A stretch of DNA of 64,000 nt from Embleya scabrispora (lineage in GTDB: Bacteria > Actinomycetota > Actinomycetes > Streptomycetales > Streptomycetaceae). The notes under the pieces are model-generated. The model was given only the letters and a program-made list of their open reading frames with translations, did no database searches and was not told where the DNA came from. Of this stretch, positions 51,996-60,651 are shown one piece after another. Each line of letters opens with the position of its first letter. Within the stretch, counting starts at the first letter, position 1. Location: assembly GCF_002024165.1 (NCBI RefSeq), contig NZ_MWQN01000004.1:868001-932000 (forward strand), in the 5' to 3' direction. A program made the position numbers and the translations under genes.

Positions 51996-53159
51996 ATGAG
52001 CAAGAAGAAGAGGAAGACCGGGCTGATCCTGGGTCTTTTCTCGGGGGGCTTCGTGGCCTTCGTCGTCCTGATGGCGACTCTCATCGCCGCCGTCACGAAC
52101 CCGCTCAACGTGGCCAAGGGTTTCCTGAACATGGCCTTCAACGTCGACGCCGTTCCGGCCGCGTTCAGATCGTTCGTCGCGCAGACCGGAAACGTGTGCC
52201 CCGAGGTGACTCCCACGGTCGTCGCCGCGCAGATCGATCAGGAAAGCAGCTGGCGGCCGAACATCGTGAGTCCGGCGGGCGCCGTCGGGCTGAGTCAGTT
52301 CATCCCCTCGACGTGGGCGACCTGGGGTGGCGGCTATCCCCAGACCGATCCCCGGGCCAACATCATGGCTCAGGAGCGCTACGACTGCTATCTCGCCGGC
52401 GAGGTCCGCAAGATCCAGGCGGGGCAGTACAAGACGTGCACGATGACCATGCACGGCAGGGTCTACACCAACGCGGGGCCGAAGGCCGGCGAGACGCGCG
52501 GCGACGTGTTCGATCTGATGCTCGCGTCCTACAACGCGGGCCCCGGCGCCGTCTGTTACTACCGGGGAATTCCGCCGTGGCCCGAGACCGAGGGATACGT
52601 CCCCGGGATCAAGAACATCATGAGCAAGTACTCGGCGCCGCAGGTGAAGAACGCCGTGTACACGGGCGACACCAAGACGCTCGCGGGACGCGCCGTCAAT
52701 GTCGCGAGGCAGACGATCGGCAAGTATCCGTATTCCTGGGGAGGCGGCACCTTCACCGGCCCCAGCGAGGGATTCGCCCAGGGCGCCGGAATCGTGGGAT
52801 TCGACTGCTCCGGCTTCGTGCGATTCGTCTTCTACCAGGCGTCCGGCGGGGCGTTGAAGCTGCCGCGTACCACGGGTCCCCAGTCGGGCGTGGGTCAGCG
52901 GATCCTCTCCTCGGTCGGCCCTCCGAGCAAGGCCGAGGAAGCCAAGATGCAACCGGGGGACGTCATCTTCTTCACCAGTTCGGGCGGCGGGGTCGGCACT
53001 TCTGCCACCCACCACACAGCCCTGTACGTCGGGAACTCGACGACGATCAACGCGTACAAGACCGGCACCATCATCAGGGAGGACCCCTTCTCCCGATTCT
53101 CGAGGTCGGACATCTGGACGGTCCAGCGCTATTCCGTCACCACCACGGCGCAGGCCTGA
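51996..53159 (+). CDS. SLT transglycosylase + NlpC/P60 wall hydrolase
   Basis: 387 aa. An N-terminal membrane anchor (about 9-33) precedes a lytic transglycosylase domain (catalytic E83 in QIDQESSW, GLSQFIPSTW, ASYNAGPGAV) and a NlpC/P60 endopeptidase domain (C271 in GFDCSGF, His 339/340 in THHTALYVG). It is the VirB1-type enzyme that opens peptidoglycan for the secretion channel; the two-domain form is typical of Gram-positive T4SS. GGGG-rich ribosome site precedes ATG 51996. Confidence 0.95.
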   Translation: MSKKKRKTGLILGLFSGGFVAFVVLMATLIAAVTNPLNVAKGFLNMAFNVDAVPAAFRSFVAQTGNVCPEVTPTVVAAQIDQESSWRPNIVSPAGAVGLSQFIPSTWATWGGGYPQTDPRANIMAQERYDCYLAGEVRKIQAGQYKTCTMTMHGRVYTNAGPKAGETRGDVFDLMLASYNAGPGAVCYYRGIPPWPETEGYVPGIKNIMSKYSAPQVKNAVYTGDTKTLAGRAVNVARQTIGKYPYSWGGGTFTGPSEGFAQGAGIVGFDCSGFVRFVFYQASGGALKLPRTTGPQSGVGQRILSSVGPPSKAEEAKMQPGDVIFFTSSGGGVGTSATHHTALYVGNSTTINAYKTGTIIREDPFSRFSRSDIWTVQRYSVTTTAQA

Positions 53160-53160
53160 G

Positions 53161-53823
53161 ATGCGCGGACCCGTCGTGCTGCTGACGTCGTTGACGCTGG
53201 CCGCCTCCCTCGCCGGATGCGGCCTCGGCGGAGGCCGGAACCAGGGCGACGCCCACTCCTCCGGGCGGCCCTCTGCCTCCACCCGAGGATCCGGCGCGAC
53301 GGCGAGCGCGCCTGCGACCTACCCGCAACCCTCCGTCGCCGCCTCCCCGTTGCCGGCGCTCGTGGGTCGTACCGGCACGCCCTCCGCGTCGCTGCCGGCA
53401 CCGGCCGAGGTCGACGGCAAGAGCGCGATCGCCGTGGCGCGGGCCACCGCGGTCACGATGTGGACGGTGGACACCGAACTCGACGCGACACGGTGGGACG
53501 CCGCGCAGCGCGCCGCGCCCTTCCTGACCCCGAAGTACGCGGAGAGCCTGCGCATGAGTCCGCAGGTGTCGGGCCCCGGCGGAGTCTGGCTCGCCTGGGC
53601 CGAGCACAAGTCCGTCACCACGGTGACGGCCGCGTCGGCCGACGACCTTGGCAAGCCGGAGGACAGCGAGACCACGGCCTTCCACGCGTTCACCCTGACC
53701 ATCACGCCCAAGGGGCGAGACGGCTGGGAGGGTCCGGCCACCACCATGACCGTCTTCGTCTCGCTCGAGCGTGCTTCGGCGACCCAGTCGTGGAAGGTCT
53801 CATCGGTACGCGCCGTCGACTGA
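53161..53823 (+). CDS. lipoprotein, possible VirB8/NTF2-like domain
   Basis: 220 aa. Signal peptide with lipobox SLAGC (C20), a Ser/Ala/Pro linker to about residue 75, then a domain (AIAVARATAVTMWTVDTEL, ATRWDAAQRAAPFLTPKYAE, TMTVFVSLERASATQSWKV) whose helix-then-strands order resembles NTF2-like folds such as VirB8 C-termini. This is inference from pattern only. ATG 53161 is one base after the wall-hydrolase stop: last gene of the first transcript. Confidence 0.85.
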   Translation: MRGPVVLLTSLTLAASLAGCGLGGGRNQGDAHSSGRPSASTRGSGATASAPATYPQPSVAASPLPALVGRTGTPSASLPAPAEVDGKSAIAVARATAVTMWTVDTELDATRWDAAQRAAPFLTPKYAESLRMSPQVSGPGGVWLAWAEHKSVTTVTAASADDLGKPEDSETTAFHAFTLTITPKGRDGWEGPATTMTVFVSLERASATQSWKVSSVRAVD

Positions 53824-53909
53824 TCGGTCGAAACCGACGATCCCGGTGAGGCAGTGCACAGCCGTCGCCCGAGGGCGGTATCGGCTTGCCCAGTCGAGGG
53901 TTGGAAAGG

Positions 53910-53938
53910 TTGTCGGCCCCATGGCGACGGCCTAGCGT
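53910..53938 (+). promoter_or_regulatory. consensus-like promoter for the 54004 transcript
   Basis: TTGTCG (53910-53915), an exact 17-base spacer and TAGCGT (53933-53938) form the best vegetative-type promoter seen in the window. It lies in the 180-bp gap after the T4SS-like genes and would give a leader of about 60 bases to TTG 54004. Confidence 0.7.
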
Positions 53939-54003
53939 CGTCAGGGAATTCGACGGCGTCCAGACGCCGATCTCGAACATCGAGCACAGCGCAGGAGTAC
54001 ACC

Positions 54004-55533
54004 TTGGCCTCTCGGCGTGTCCTGAGACGCCGCCGGGCGCTGTCGACGTTGGCCACGATGCTTGTGACCCTGGGCGCGGCAACCGGCTGCACGTCGTTCG
54101 GCGGTGAGCAACCATCACCCGAGGAACACAACCCCGTGGCCCCGCCGGCGGCGGTCGCCGCGGCCACGCTGTCGGTGCCGCCGACCTTCGACGGCACCAA
54201 GGGCTGGCGCAACGAGGAGACGAACCGCGCCTACACGGTCGCGCCCCGCACCGGTTTCCTGCTCGACGTGTTCGCCGGGAGCGACCGGTTCCCGGCCCCG
54301 GAACCCTCGGCGAGCACTGCCCCCGCTCCCACGACAACCGCCGACGGGAAGCCGAACGGGACCGTCGTGATCGCTCGCGGCGCGGACAAGGGCACCGTGG
54401 TCTGGTCGTCCGCGCCCCTGAAGAGGTTGCAGATCGGGCGCGCTCCGCTGTTTCGGGTGGTGAACACCGCGGTGGGCGAGGTGGCGGTCCTGGTGCGCTT
54501 CGGCGTGGTTCCCGGCGACGGCCTCGTACGCTCGCGCCGACTCACCGTGGTGGACACCTTCCCGGTCTCCTCGTCGGGCAACGCCGTGGCGCCGACGCAA
54601 CATCTCGAACGCGAGACCCCCGGCGACTTCGGCGCCGTCGAGATCTCGATCGGCGACGGCGGCGTGCTCTTCCAGGGCAACCGGGTGGCGGACGCCTCGG
54701 AAGGCGTCATCGAGGCGGATCCCGCCACACTGTGGAATCCGACGACGGGCGCGAGCAGCACCGTGCCCGCGGGGAACCGGCGCCGATCGACCGTGTGCGA
54801 CGAGGCCGACGGCGACGGCTGCACCGTGCGGGACGTGCCCGTGTCGACTGTCGCCGGGGGTGTACTGACCGCGGAGATACCGGCCCGACCCCAGGGTCGA
54901 TTCGGTCTCGTCGGCGGCTGGAGCAGTTCCGAGATCGGTCCCGAAGGACGCACGCGCGCGACGCTTCTCGGCACCCTGCCGGGCGCGATGGTGATCGCCT
55001 GGGCCGGCGAGGCCGGCAAACCGACACTGTACGCCGCACACGATCCCGGGTCGGGCGCGCTCCTGTTCTCCGGCCCCTGCCCCGCCCCGGGCGGTGGCGA
55101 GGTCGACCCGCAGGGGCTGCGATCGTCCTTCGCCGCCTCCCCCAACGGGCGCTACGTCGTGGCGGGTTCGCTGGTGCTCGACCTGTCCGCACGCACGCTC
55201 GCGTGCCTGGCCGGCGACCACGACCGCCGGGGTGTCGCGCTCGGCGCGGTCGGTGACGACGGCATCGCGTTCGGCTCGTTGCTCGCCGACGGCCAGGCCC
55301 CACGAGCGGAGGACGAGGCGGAACCCGCCAGGGAACCGGCGGTCGTGGATCTGGCCACGCGCCGGATCGATCCGCTTCCCGCGCGAACCGCCGTCCCGGA
55401 TCTGCTCACGGCGTCGGGCGCGGGGTTGTTCACGCTCTCCGTCCAACGCGAGGAGGACACCACGTCATCGGCCGCGATCGCGATGTATCCGGCGGCCAAG
55501 GCCTCGCCCGCGAGCGCCCCGCCCGCGAAGTGA
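54004..55533 (+). CDS. large lipoprotein, beta-propeller-like
   Basis: About 509 aa from TTG 54004, with GCAGGAG at 53991-53997. Signal peptide with lipobox AATGC (about residue 28), then many short beta-rich segments separated by Gly/Asp turns (GTVVWSSAPLKRLQIGRAPL, TLLGTLPGAMVIAWAGEAG, SPNGRYVVAGSLVLDLSART), the texture of a WD40/PQQ-like propeller. Family not recognised. Its own promoter separates it from the T4SS-like genes; it could belong to either cluster. Confidence 0.85.
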   Translation: MASRRVLRRRRALSTLATMLVTLGAATGCTSFGGEQPSPEEHNPVAPPAAVAAATLSVPPTFDGTKGWRNEETNRAYTVAPRTGFLLDVFAGSDRFPAPEPSASTAPAPTTTADGKPNGTVVIARGADKGTVVWSSAPLKRLQIGRAPLFRVVNTAVGEVAVLVRFGVVPGDGLVRSRRLTVVDTFPVSSSGNAVAPTQHLERETPGDFGAVEISIGDGGVLFQGNRVADASEGVIEADPATLWNPTTGASSTVPAGNRRRSTVCDEADGDGCTVRDVPVSTVAGGVLTAEIPARPQGRFGLVGGWSSSEIGPEGRTRATLLGTLPGAMVIAWAGEAGKPTLYAAHDPGSGALLFSGPCPAPGGGEVDPQGLRSSFAASPNGRYVVAGSLVLDLSARTLACLAGDHDRRGVALGAVGDDGIAFGSLLADGQAPRAEDEAEPAREPAVVDLATRRIDPLPARTAVPDLLTASGAGLFTLSVQREEDTTSSAAIAMYPAAKASPASAPPAK

Positions 55534-55707
55534 GTCCGTTGCCCACGACTTCGTTGCCCGCCGCCCCAGTGGCCGGTCCCGCCGGGGGCCGGCCGGCACT
55601 TCCGTCACAGCATCCGAAGCAAGCGTCGACGTTCACGTCGGCCGACCCCGGCCGTGTACTCGATACCCAAGGATCGTGGACCGGTCCGTGTTCCAGGGAG
55701 AAGCCCC

Positions 55708-58350
55708 ATGTCCCAGCGCCCCGCGCCCGACTCGCCGACCCCGTCGTCGGCTCGGGAACCCGATCCCGAGCCACAGTCCGCCCCGCCGCGTGAAAGCCGC
55801 CTGTCCCGCATCCCCGGGCTGTCCCGCCTGCGCCTGGACCGCAACCGTCCGACCGCGATCGTGGCGATCGGCGCGGCCGTCTCGGTCATCGCCGCCTCGG
55901 TCGTGGTAGGCATCGGCGCGGCCGGAGCCGACTCCGACCTCTCGGACGTGGGCGCGTGGCTGCCCAGCGGCTCCAAGAACCTCGTCGTGCACGTGAACGG
56001 CCTGACCGGACGGGTCGACGCCCGGATCACCCTGCCCGGCGGCCAGGACCCCACCACCTTGCAGGTGAGCACGGACGGCAAGACCGTCCTGGTGCTGAAC
56101 AAGAAGACCGGGCAGCTCAACCAGATCGACCCCCGCCAACTCACCGTCGCCCAGACCTCACCGGACGGAACCCCCAACCAGGACATCGCCACCGGAGGCG
56201 GGAACGCGTGGCGGATCAGCCCCGGCAAGGGGGAGGTGCAGCGCATCGACCCGCGACCGACCACCGACGCCGCCAACGCGCTCGGCTCCTTTGCCACGAT
56301 CGGACCGCCGATCGTCTTCGAGGACGCCCAGGGAGGGCGCATCCCGCTGGGCAAGAGTCAGGCGGACGCCGACGGCACCCTGTGGGTACCGCTGTCGGCC
56401 ACCGGTGAGGTGGTGCCGATCCAGGGTTCCGACCGAGGCGCGCCGATCAAGGTCGCCGAGCCCGGACATCCGCTGCTGTTGACCCTCGTCAAGGCCGCGC
56501 CGCCGGGCAACGAGGGCGGGCGCAAGTCCGGTGCCGACCGGGTGGTGGTCACCGACGTGACCGCCGGCAAGGCCATGACGCTCACCCAGACGAGCGTGGC
56601 GAGCACCTTCAAGCTGCCGACCGAACTGACCAAGGGAGCGCCCGACCGGTTCCTGGTGCCCGGCGTCAGCGAGGGCGCGGTCGTGCCCTTCCTGGCCTCC
56701 GACACCGGCTCGTTGGCCCTTCTCGACGTCAACAGCGGTTCCATCCAGGCGGCTCCGATACAGACGCAGAAGCACACCTACGGAAGCCCGTCGGTGCTCG
56801 GCGCCAAGGTCTACGTGCCCGACTTCGACACGGGCGCGCTGCTCGTCTACAACACGGTCCAGGCCAGGTTCGAGGAGCCGATCAAGGTCACCGGCGCCAA
56901 GGGCACGCTGGAGACGTACGTCAGCAACGGCCTCCTCTGGGTCAACGACCAGAACAGTGCCGAGGCGGCGGTCGTCGACGTCCAGGGTCGCATCCATCGG
57001 ATCGGCAAGGACGGCGAACCCGGCGCCGACGGTGTTCCGGGCGACCAGGCCACTCCCACCGTGACCAAGCCGCCGGGCGCCGGCGCGACCTCCGCCCCGC
57101 CCTCGACTCCTCCGTCCTCGCAACCGCCCGCCGAGGACCAGCAGTTGCCGGGCGGCGGCGAGGCGCCGCCGCAGGACGTACCCGGCGACGATCCGTTCCC
57201 GCCGCCACCCCCGCACGACACGAAGCCCAAGCCCGACCCTCGGCCGCCCACGGAAGAGACTCCGCAACTGCCGGTGCCGCTGCCGAGCAAGACCACGCCG
57301 GCCGACCCGGGCGAGACGCCCGAGCCGCAGCCGACGAAGACGGCCGGGACGCCCACCGCCCCGGGTACGGCCTCGGCGTCCGCGACCTCGTCCGCGCCGG
57401 GCACGACCGAGCCGACCGGCACCACGAGTCCGACAGGTACCACGAGTCCGACCGGCACGACGAGTCCGACCGGCACCACTCCGCCCCCGACCACCCCACC
57501 GACCACCCCGCCCGAGATGAAGGCGCCCGGCACGCCCAAGGCCACGTCGAGCCAGGGGAAGATCACCCTGACCTTCAGTCCGTCGGAAGGCGCCAAGCCC
57601 ACCCGGTACACCCTGGGCAACGTGACCGCCGGTCTCAGCGTCACCCCCGACGCCGTCGCTCCCGGCGGCACGATGAAGTTCACCGTCTCGGGAGGCGAGT
57701 GCGGCAAGGAGTACAAGTTCTTCGTCACCGCCGAGTTCGCCGGCCAGAAGAAGATGAACTCCGGTTGGTCCCAACCGATTCAACCGTGTGTCAAGCCGCC
57801 CAAGCCGGAGAACGTGAGTGTCACCGTGGCAAGCGGCGGGCACGGGGCCACATTGAAGTGGACGCTGCCCAAGGGCACCGACCCCAAGACCACCTACCAG
57901 GTGAAGATCGGCGCGAACACGTACGCCGTCTCCGGGACCTCGTACGTGGCCAAGGGCCTCAAGAACAGCCAGAAGTACGCCGTCACGATCACCGCGAAGA
58001 ACGCGGCCGGCAGCGGCTCCGCCACCACGACGATCGACCTGACGCCGCCGAAGCGGACCTACAACGTCGGTCCCAACCGGAACAACTCGATCGGCATCGG
58101 CATTCACGCCGGGCCGCGGATCGACGCCGCCACCCGCAGGGGTGAGATCGGCAGCAACTACACCGGCAGCATCACGGTGCACTGCCAGACCATGGGCCAG
58201 AGCGTGACCCGCACGGCCACCAACGTGCACAGCGCCGTGTGGGACCGGGTCGACTACAAGTCCGTCTCGGGCTACGTCAGCGACCTGTACGTGCGAACCC
58301 CCAATTCCGACAGGGGAAAGTTCTCGCCTCCGCTCTGGGAGTGCGAGTAA
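55708..58350 (+). CDS. membrane-anchored Fn3-repeat protein (PFNA 'fn3' type)
   Basis: 880 aa. A Pro/Glu-rich cytoplasmic start is followed by one TM (about 53-74, AIVAIGAAVSVIAASVVVGIG), an exported beta-propeller-like region (80-460), and a long Pro/Thr/Glu linker (about 460-610). Then come two fibronectin type III-like domains (from KAPGTPKATSSQGKITLTF and KPPKPENVSVTVASG) and a C-terminal Cys-containing domain (VHCQTMG, LWECE). It precedes MoxR, DUF58 and transglutaminase-like genes, the order of the Bifidobacterium PFNA cluster, where the Fn3 protein is surface-exposed. GGGAGAAG supports ATG 55708. Confidence 0.9.
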   Translation: MSQRPAPDSPTPSSAREPDPEPQSAPPRESRLSRIPGLSRLRLDRNRPTAIVAIGAAVSVIAASVVVGIGAAGADSDLSDVGAWLPSGSKNLVVHVNGLTGRVDARITLPGGQDPTTLQVSTDGKTVLVLNKKTGQLNQIDPRQLTVAQTSPDGTPNQDIATGGGNAWRISPGKGEVQRIDPRPTTDAANALGSFATIGPPIVFEDAQGGRIPLGKSQADADGTLWVPLSATGEVVPIQGSDRGAPIKVAEPGHPLLLTLVKAAPPGNEGGRKSGADRVVVTDVTAGKAMTLTQTSVASTFKLPTELTKGAPDRFLVPGVSEGAVVPFLASDTGSLALLDVNSGSIQAAPIQTQKHTYGSPSVLGAKVYVPDFDTGALLVYNTVQARFEEPIKVTGAKGTLETYVSNGLLWVNDQNSAEAAVVDVQGRIHRIGKDGEPGADGVPGDQATPTVTKPPGAGATSAPPSTPPSSQPPAEDQQLPGGGEAPPQDVPGDDPFPPPPPHDTKPKPDPRPPTEETPQLPVPLPSKTTPADPGETPEPQPTKTAGTPTAPGTASASATSSAPGTTEPTGTTSPTGTTSPTGTTSPTGTTPPPTTPPTTPPEMKAPGTPKATSSQGKITLTFSPSEGAKPTRYTLGNVTAGLSVTPDAVAPGGTMKFTVSGGECGKEYKFFVTAEFAGQKKMNSGWSQPIQPCVKPPKPENVSVTVASGGHGATLKWTLPKGTDPKTTYQVKIGANTYAVSGTSYVAKGLKNSQKYAVTITAKNAAGSGSATTTIDLTPPKRTYNVGPNRNNSIGIGIHAGPRIDAATRRGEIGSNYTGSITVHCQTMGQSVTRTATNVHSAVWDRVDYKSVSGYVSDLYVRTPNSDRGKFSPPLWECE
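57412..57483 (+). repeat. 18-bp tandem repeat encoding PTGTTS
   Basis: Four consecutive 18-bp units encode PTGTTS three times and PTGTTP once, in the Pro/Thr linker of the Fn3 protein. Thr-rich linkers of this type are usual O-glycosylation regions in actinomycete surface proteins. Confidence 0.85.
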
Positions 58351-58435
58351 CACCCCGGTTTCACCCATCGTGTGATCACTCGCGGGCGGCGGGCTCTCTC
58401 GCCCGTCGTCCGCCGTTCCACCCATCTGGAGCACC

Positions 58436-59470
58436 GTGACCCAGCTCGCCACCCCGGCGAACGGCAACCAGCCGGCCGAGGCCCCCCAGTTCCACGCCGG
58501 CGACGCCCTGCGGCTGTTCCGAGAGTGCTTTCGCGCGCTCGGAGACAACATCGAACGTGTCGTCGTCGGCAAGCGTGATGTCGTGGACCTCGCGCTGATC
58601 GCCCTGTTCGCCGAGGGCCACCTGCTCGTCGAGGACGTCCCGGGCACCGGCAAGACCACGCTGGCCAGGGCGATCTCCGCGTCCATCGACGCGTCGTGGC
58701 ATCGCATCCAGTTCACCCCGGACCTGTTGCCGTCCGACATCACCGGTGTGTCGATGTTCCGCCAGACCACGAACACCTTCGAATTCCTTCCCGGACCCGT
58801 CTTCGCCCACGTGGTGATCGGCGACGAGATCAACCGCGCCTCGCCCAAGACCCAGTCGGCGATGCTCGAGGTGATGGAGGAGGGCCGGATCACCGTCGAC
58901 GGGACCACCCACGAGGTCCCGCGCCCGTTCATCGTCATCGCGACGCAGAACCCGGTGGACATGTCCGGCACCTATCCGTTGCCCGAGGCCCAACTCGACC
59001 GCTTCCTGATGCGGGTGACCGTCGGCTACCCCGACCTCGCCTCGGAGATCGCCGTCGCCTCGGGCGCGGGCGGCGGGGCGACCATCGAAGGGCTGCCCGT
59101 GATCGCGACGGCGCGGCACATCCAGGAGTTCGTCCAGGTGGCCCGGCACCATGTCGGCGCGGCGCAGCCGGTCGTCGACTACGCCGTGCGGCTGGCCCGC
59201 GCCACGCGCGAGAACGTGCACACCCGGCTGGGCGCCGGTCCGCGCGGCAGCGTCGCGCTGGTCCGGGCCGCGCGGGTGCGGGCCGCGTCGCAGGAGCGCA
59301 ACCACATCCTTCCCGAAGACGTGAAGGCGCTGGCCCGACCGATCCTGACCCACCGCCTGCTGCTCGCCCCGGACGCCGAACTGAGCGGTGTCACGGCCGC
59401 CGACGTGCTCGACGAGATCCTCGACCGGGTGCCGGCGCCGCAGCCGACCGCTGCGAAGGGTCACGGTTGA
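58436..59470 (+). CDS. MoxR-family AAA+ ATPase (PFNA-type)
   Basis: 344 aa. Walker A EDVPGTGKTTLAR (about 66-78), Walker B VVIGDEINRASPKTQSAMLEVMEE, sensor text ATQNPVDMSGTYPLPEAQLDRF: a complete, canonical MoxR protein. It is expected to act on the envelope proteins encoded beside it. GTG 58436 is the start. The stop overlaps the DUF58 start by one base (TGATG). It differs from the 2.8-kb MoxR, which lacks the NPVDMSGTYPLPEAQ text. Confidence 0.95.
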   Translation: MTQLATPANGNQPAEAPQFHAGDALRLFRECFRALGDNIERVVVGKRDVVDLALIALFAEGHLLVEDVPGTGKTTLARAISASIDASWHRIQFTPDLLPSDITGVSMFRQTTNTFEFLPGPVFAHVVIGDEINRASPKTQSAMLEVMEEGRITVDGTTHEVPRPFIVIATQNPVDMSGTYPLPEAQLDRFLMRVTVGYPDLASEIAVASGAGGGATIEGLPVIATARHIQEFVQVARHHVGAAQPVVDYAVRLARATRENVHTRLGAGPRGSVALVRAARVRAASQERNHILPEDVKALARPILTHRLLLAPDAELSGVTAADVLDEILDRVPAPQPTAAKGHG

Positions 59471-60651
59471 TGCTCTCCACCGGCGGTCGCGGAATTCTGG
59501 CGGTCGGCGCGATCCTGTGCGCGGTGGGCTGGGGGCTCGGGTACGGCGAGGCTCGGGTGCTGGGAGTCGCCGCGTTGGCCGCGGTCGCCCTCGCACTGGC
59601 GTGGACGGCGCCGCGTCCGTCGGTACGGGCCCGGCGTACCGTCGTCCCCGCCAAGGTCGCCCGCGGCGACGCCGCCCACGCGGTCGTCGTACTGGTCAAC
59701 ACCGGGACCCGGCCGCTGCGCGGGCTGCGTGCGGAGGACCACGTCGCGGGTGAGCCGGTGTATCCGGCCACACTGCCGGCGGTGCCCCCGGGAGCCGAGG
59801 TCGGCGCCCGCTACCCGCTGCCCACCCATGTCCGCGGCCGGGTCTCGGTCGGCCCCATGTCGCTGGTGCGCGGCGATCCGCTCGGCCTGAGCCGACGCGC
59901 GCGCGAACACGGCGCGGTCGAGACCCTGTTGGTCCGACCGCGCACCGTCCCGTTGCCGGTGTTGCCGGCCGGCCGCACGCATCACCTGGAAGGACCCACG
60001 TCCGACACGGCCGAGGACGGCACGCTGACCTTCCATTCGTTGCGCGAGTACACCCTCGGCGACGATCTGCGGCGCGTGCACTGGCGTTCGACCGCGCGTA
60101 CCGGGGTCATGATGGTGCGGCGCATGATCGACGTGAGCCTGCCGGCGACCACGGTCGTGCTGGACACCCGCGTCGGGTCGTACGCCGGCCGACCACCGTG
60201 GTCGACGTCGGCGGAGACGTTCGAGGTCGCGGTCGAGGTGGCCGCGTCGGTGGCCGCCGCGGTGGCCGGGAAGAATTTTCCCCTGCACGTGTTCACCGGG
60301 GCCGGGCCGCTCACCGGCGCGCAGGATCGCCAGGCCGGTTCCGGACGCCTGCTGGATCTGTTCGCGGTGGTCGAGGCCGACGCCGCACACTCGCTGCGCG
60401 ACACGTTCGAGATCCTGGAGCGCCGTCGCGACAGCGACACGCTCGTGGTGGTCACCGGCGTCGGGTCGGCCGCCGAACTCGAGGCGCTGGGCCGGGTGAC
60501 GCGTCGTTTCGACCGGGTCGTGGTGATCCGGGTGGCCGCCCCCGGAGGCCCGCCACCGGCCGCGCTGCCGCTGCCCGCGCAGGTGACCAGGCTGCTGGTC
60601 ACCGACCTCGAGGAACTCGCGCGCGCGTGGCACCGCGAGGCGGTGCGATGA
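59470..60651 (+). CDS. DUF58-family membrane protein
   Basis: 393 aa. Two N-terminal TM helices (about 8-24 and 28-45), then a beta-rich segment and the DUF58 signature FHSLREYTLGDDLRRVHWRS followed by TARTGVMMVR near residue 195, then a VWA-like fold (TTVVLDTRVGSY). DUF58 proteins occur beside MoxR ATPases, probably as the VWA-type partner. Coupled to both neighbours (TGATG upstream, ATGA downstream). Confidence 0.95.
   Translation: MLSTGGRGILAVGAILCAVGWGLGYGEARVLGVAALAAVALALAWTAPRPSVRARRTVVPAKVARGDAAHAVVVLVNTGTRPLRGLRAEDHVAGEPVYPATLPAVPPGAEVGARYPLPTHVRGRVSVGPMSLVRGDPLGLSRRAREHGAVETLLVRPRTVPLPVLPAGRTHHLEGPTSDTAEDGTLTFHSLREYTLGDDLRRVHWRSTARTGVMMVRRMIDVSLPATTVVLDTRVGSYAGRPPWSTSAETFEVAVEVAASVAAAVAGKNFPLHVFTGAGPLTGAQDRQAGSGRLLDLFAVVEADAAHSLRDTFEILERRRDSDTLVVVTGVGSAAELEALGRVTRRFDRVVVIRVAAPGGPPPAALPLPAQVTRLLVTDLEELARAWHREAVR

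Noticed and set aside
41855-53823. Calling the T4SS-like region an integrative conjugative element
   Set aside because: No relaxase, TraB-type translocase, integrase, replication gene, tRNA or direct-repeat ends are visible; G/C content of the genes matches the surroundings.
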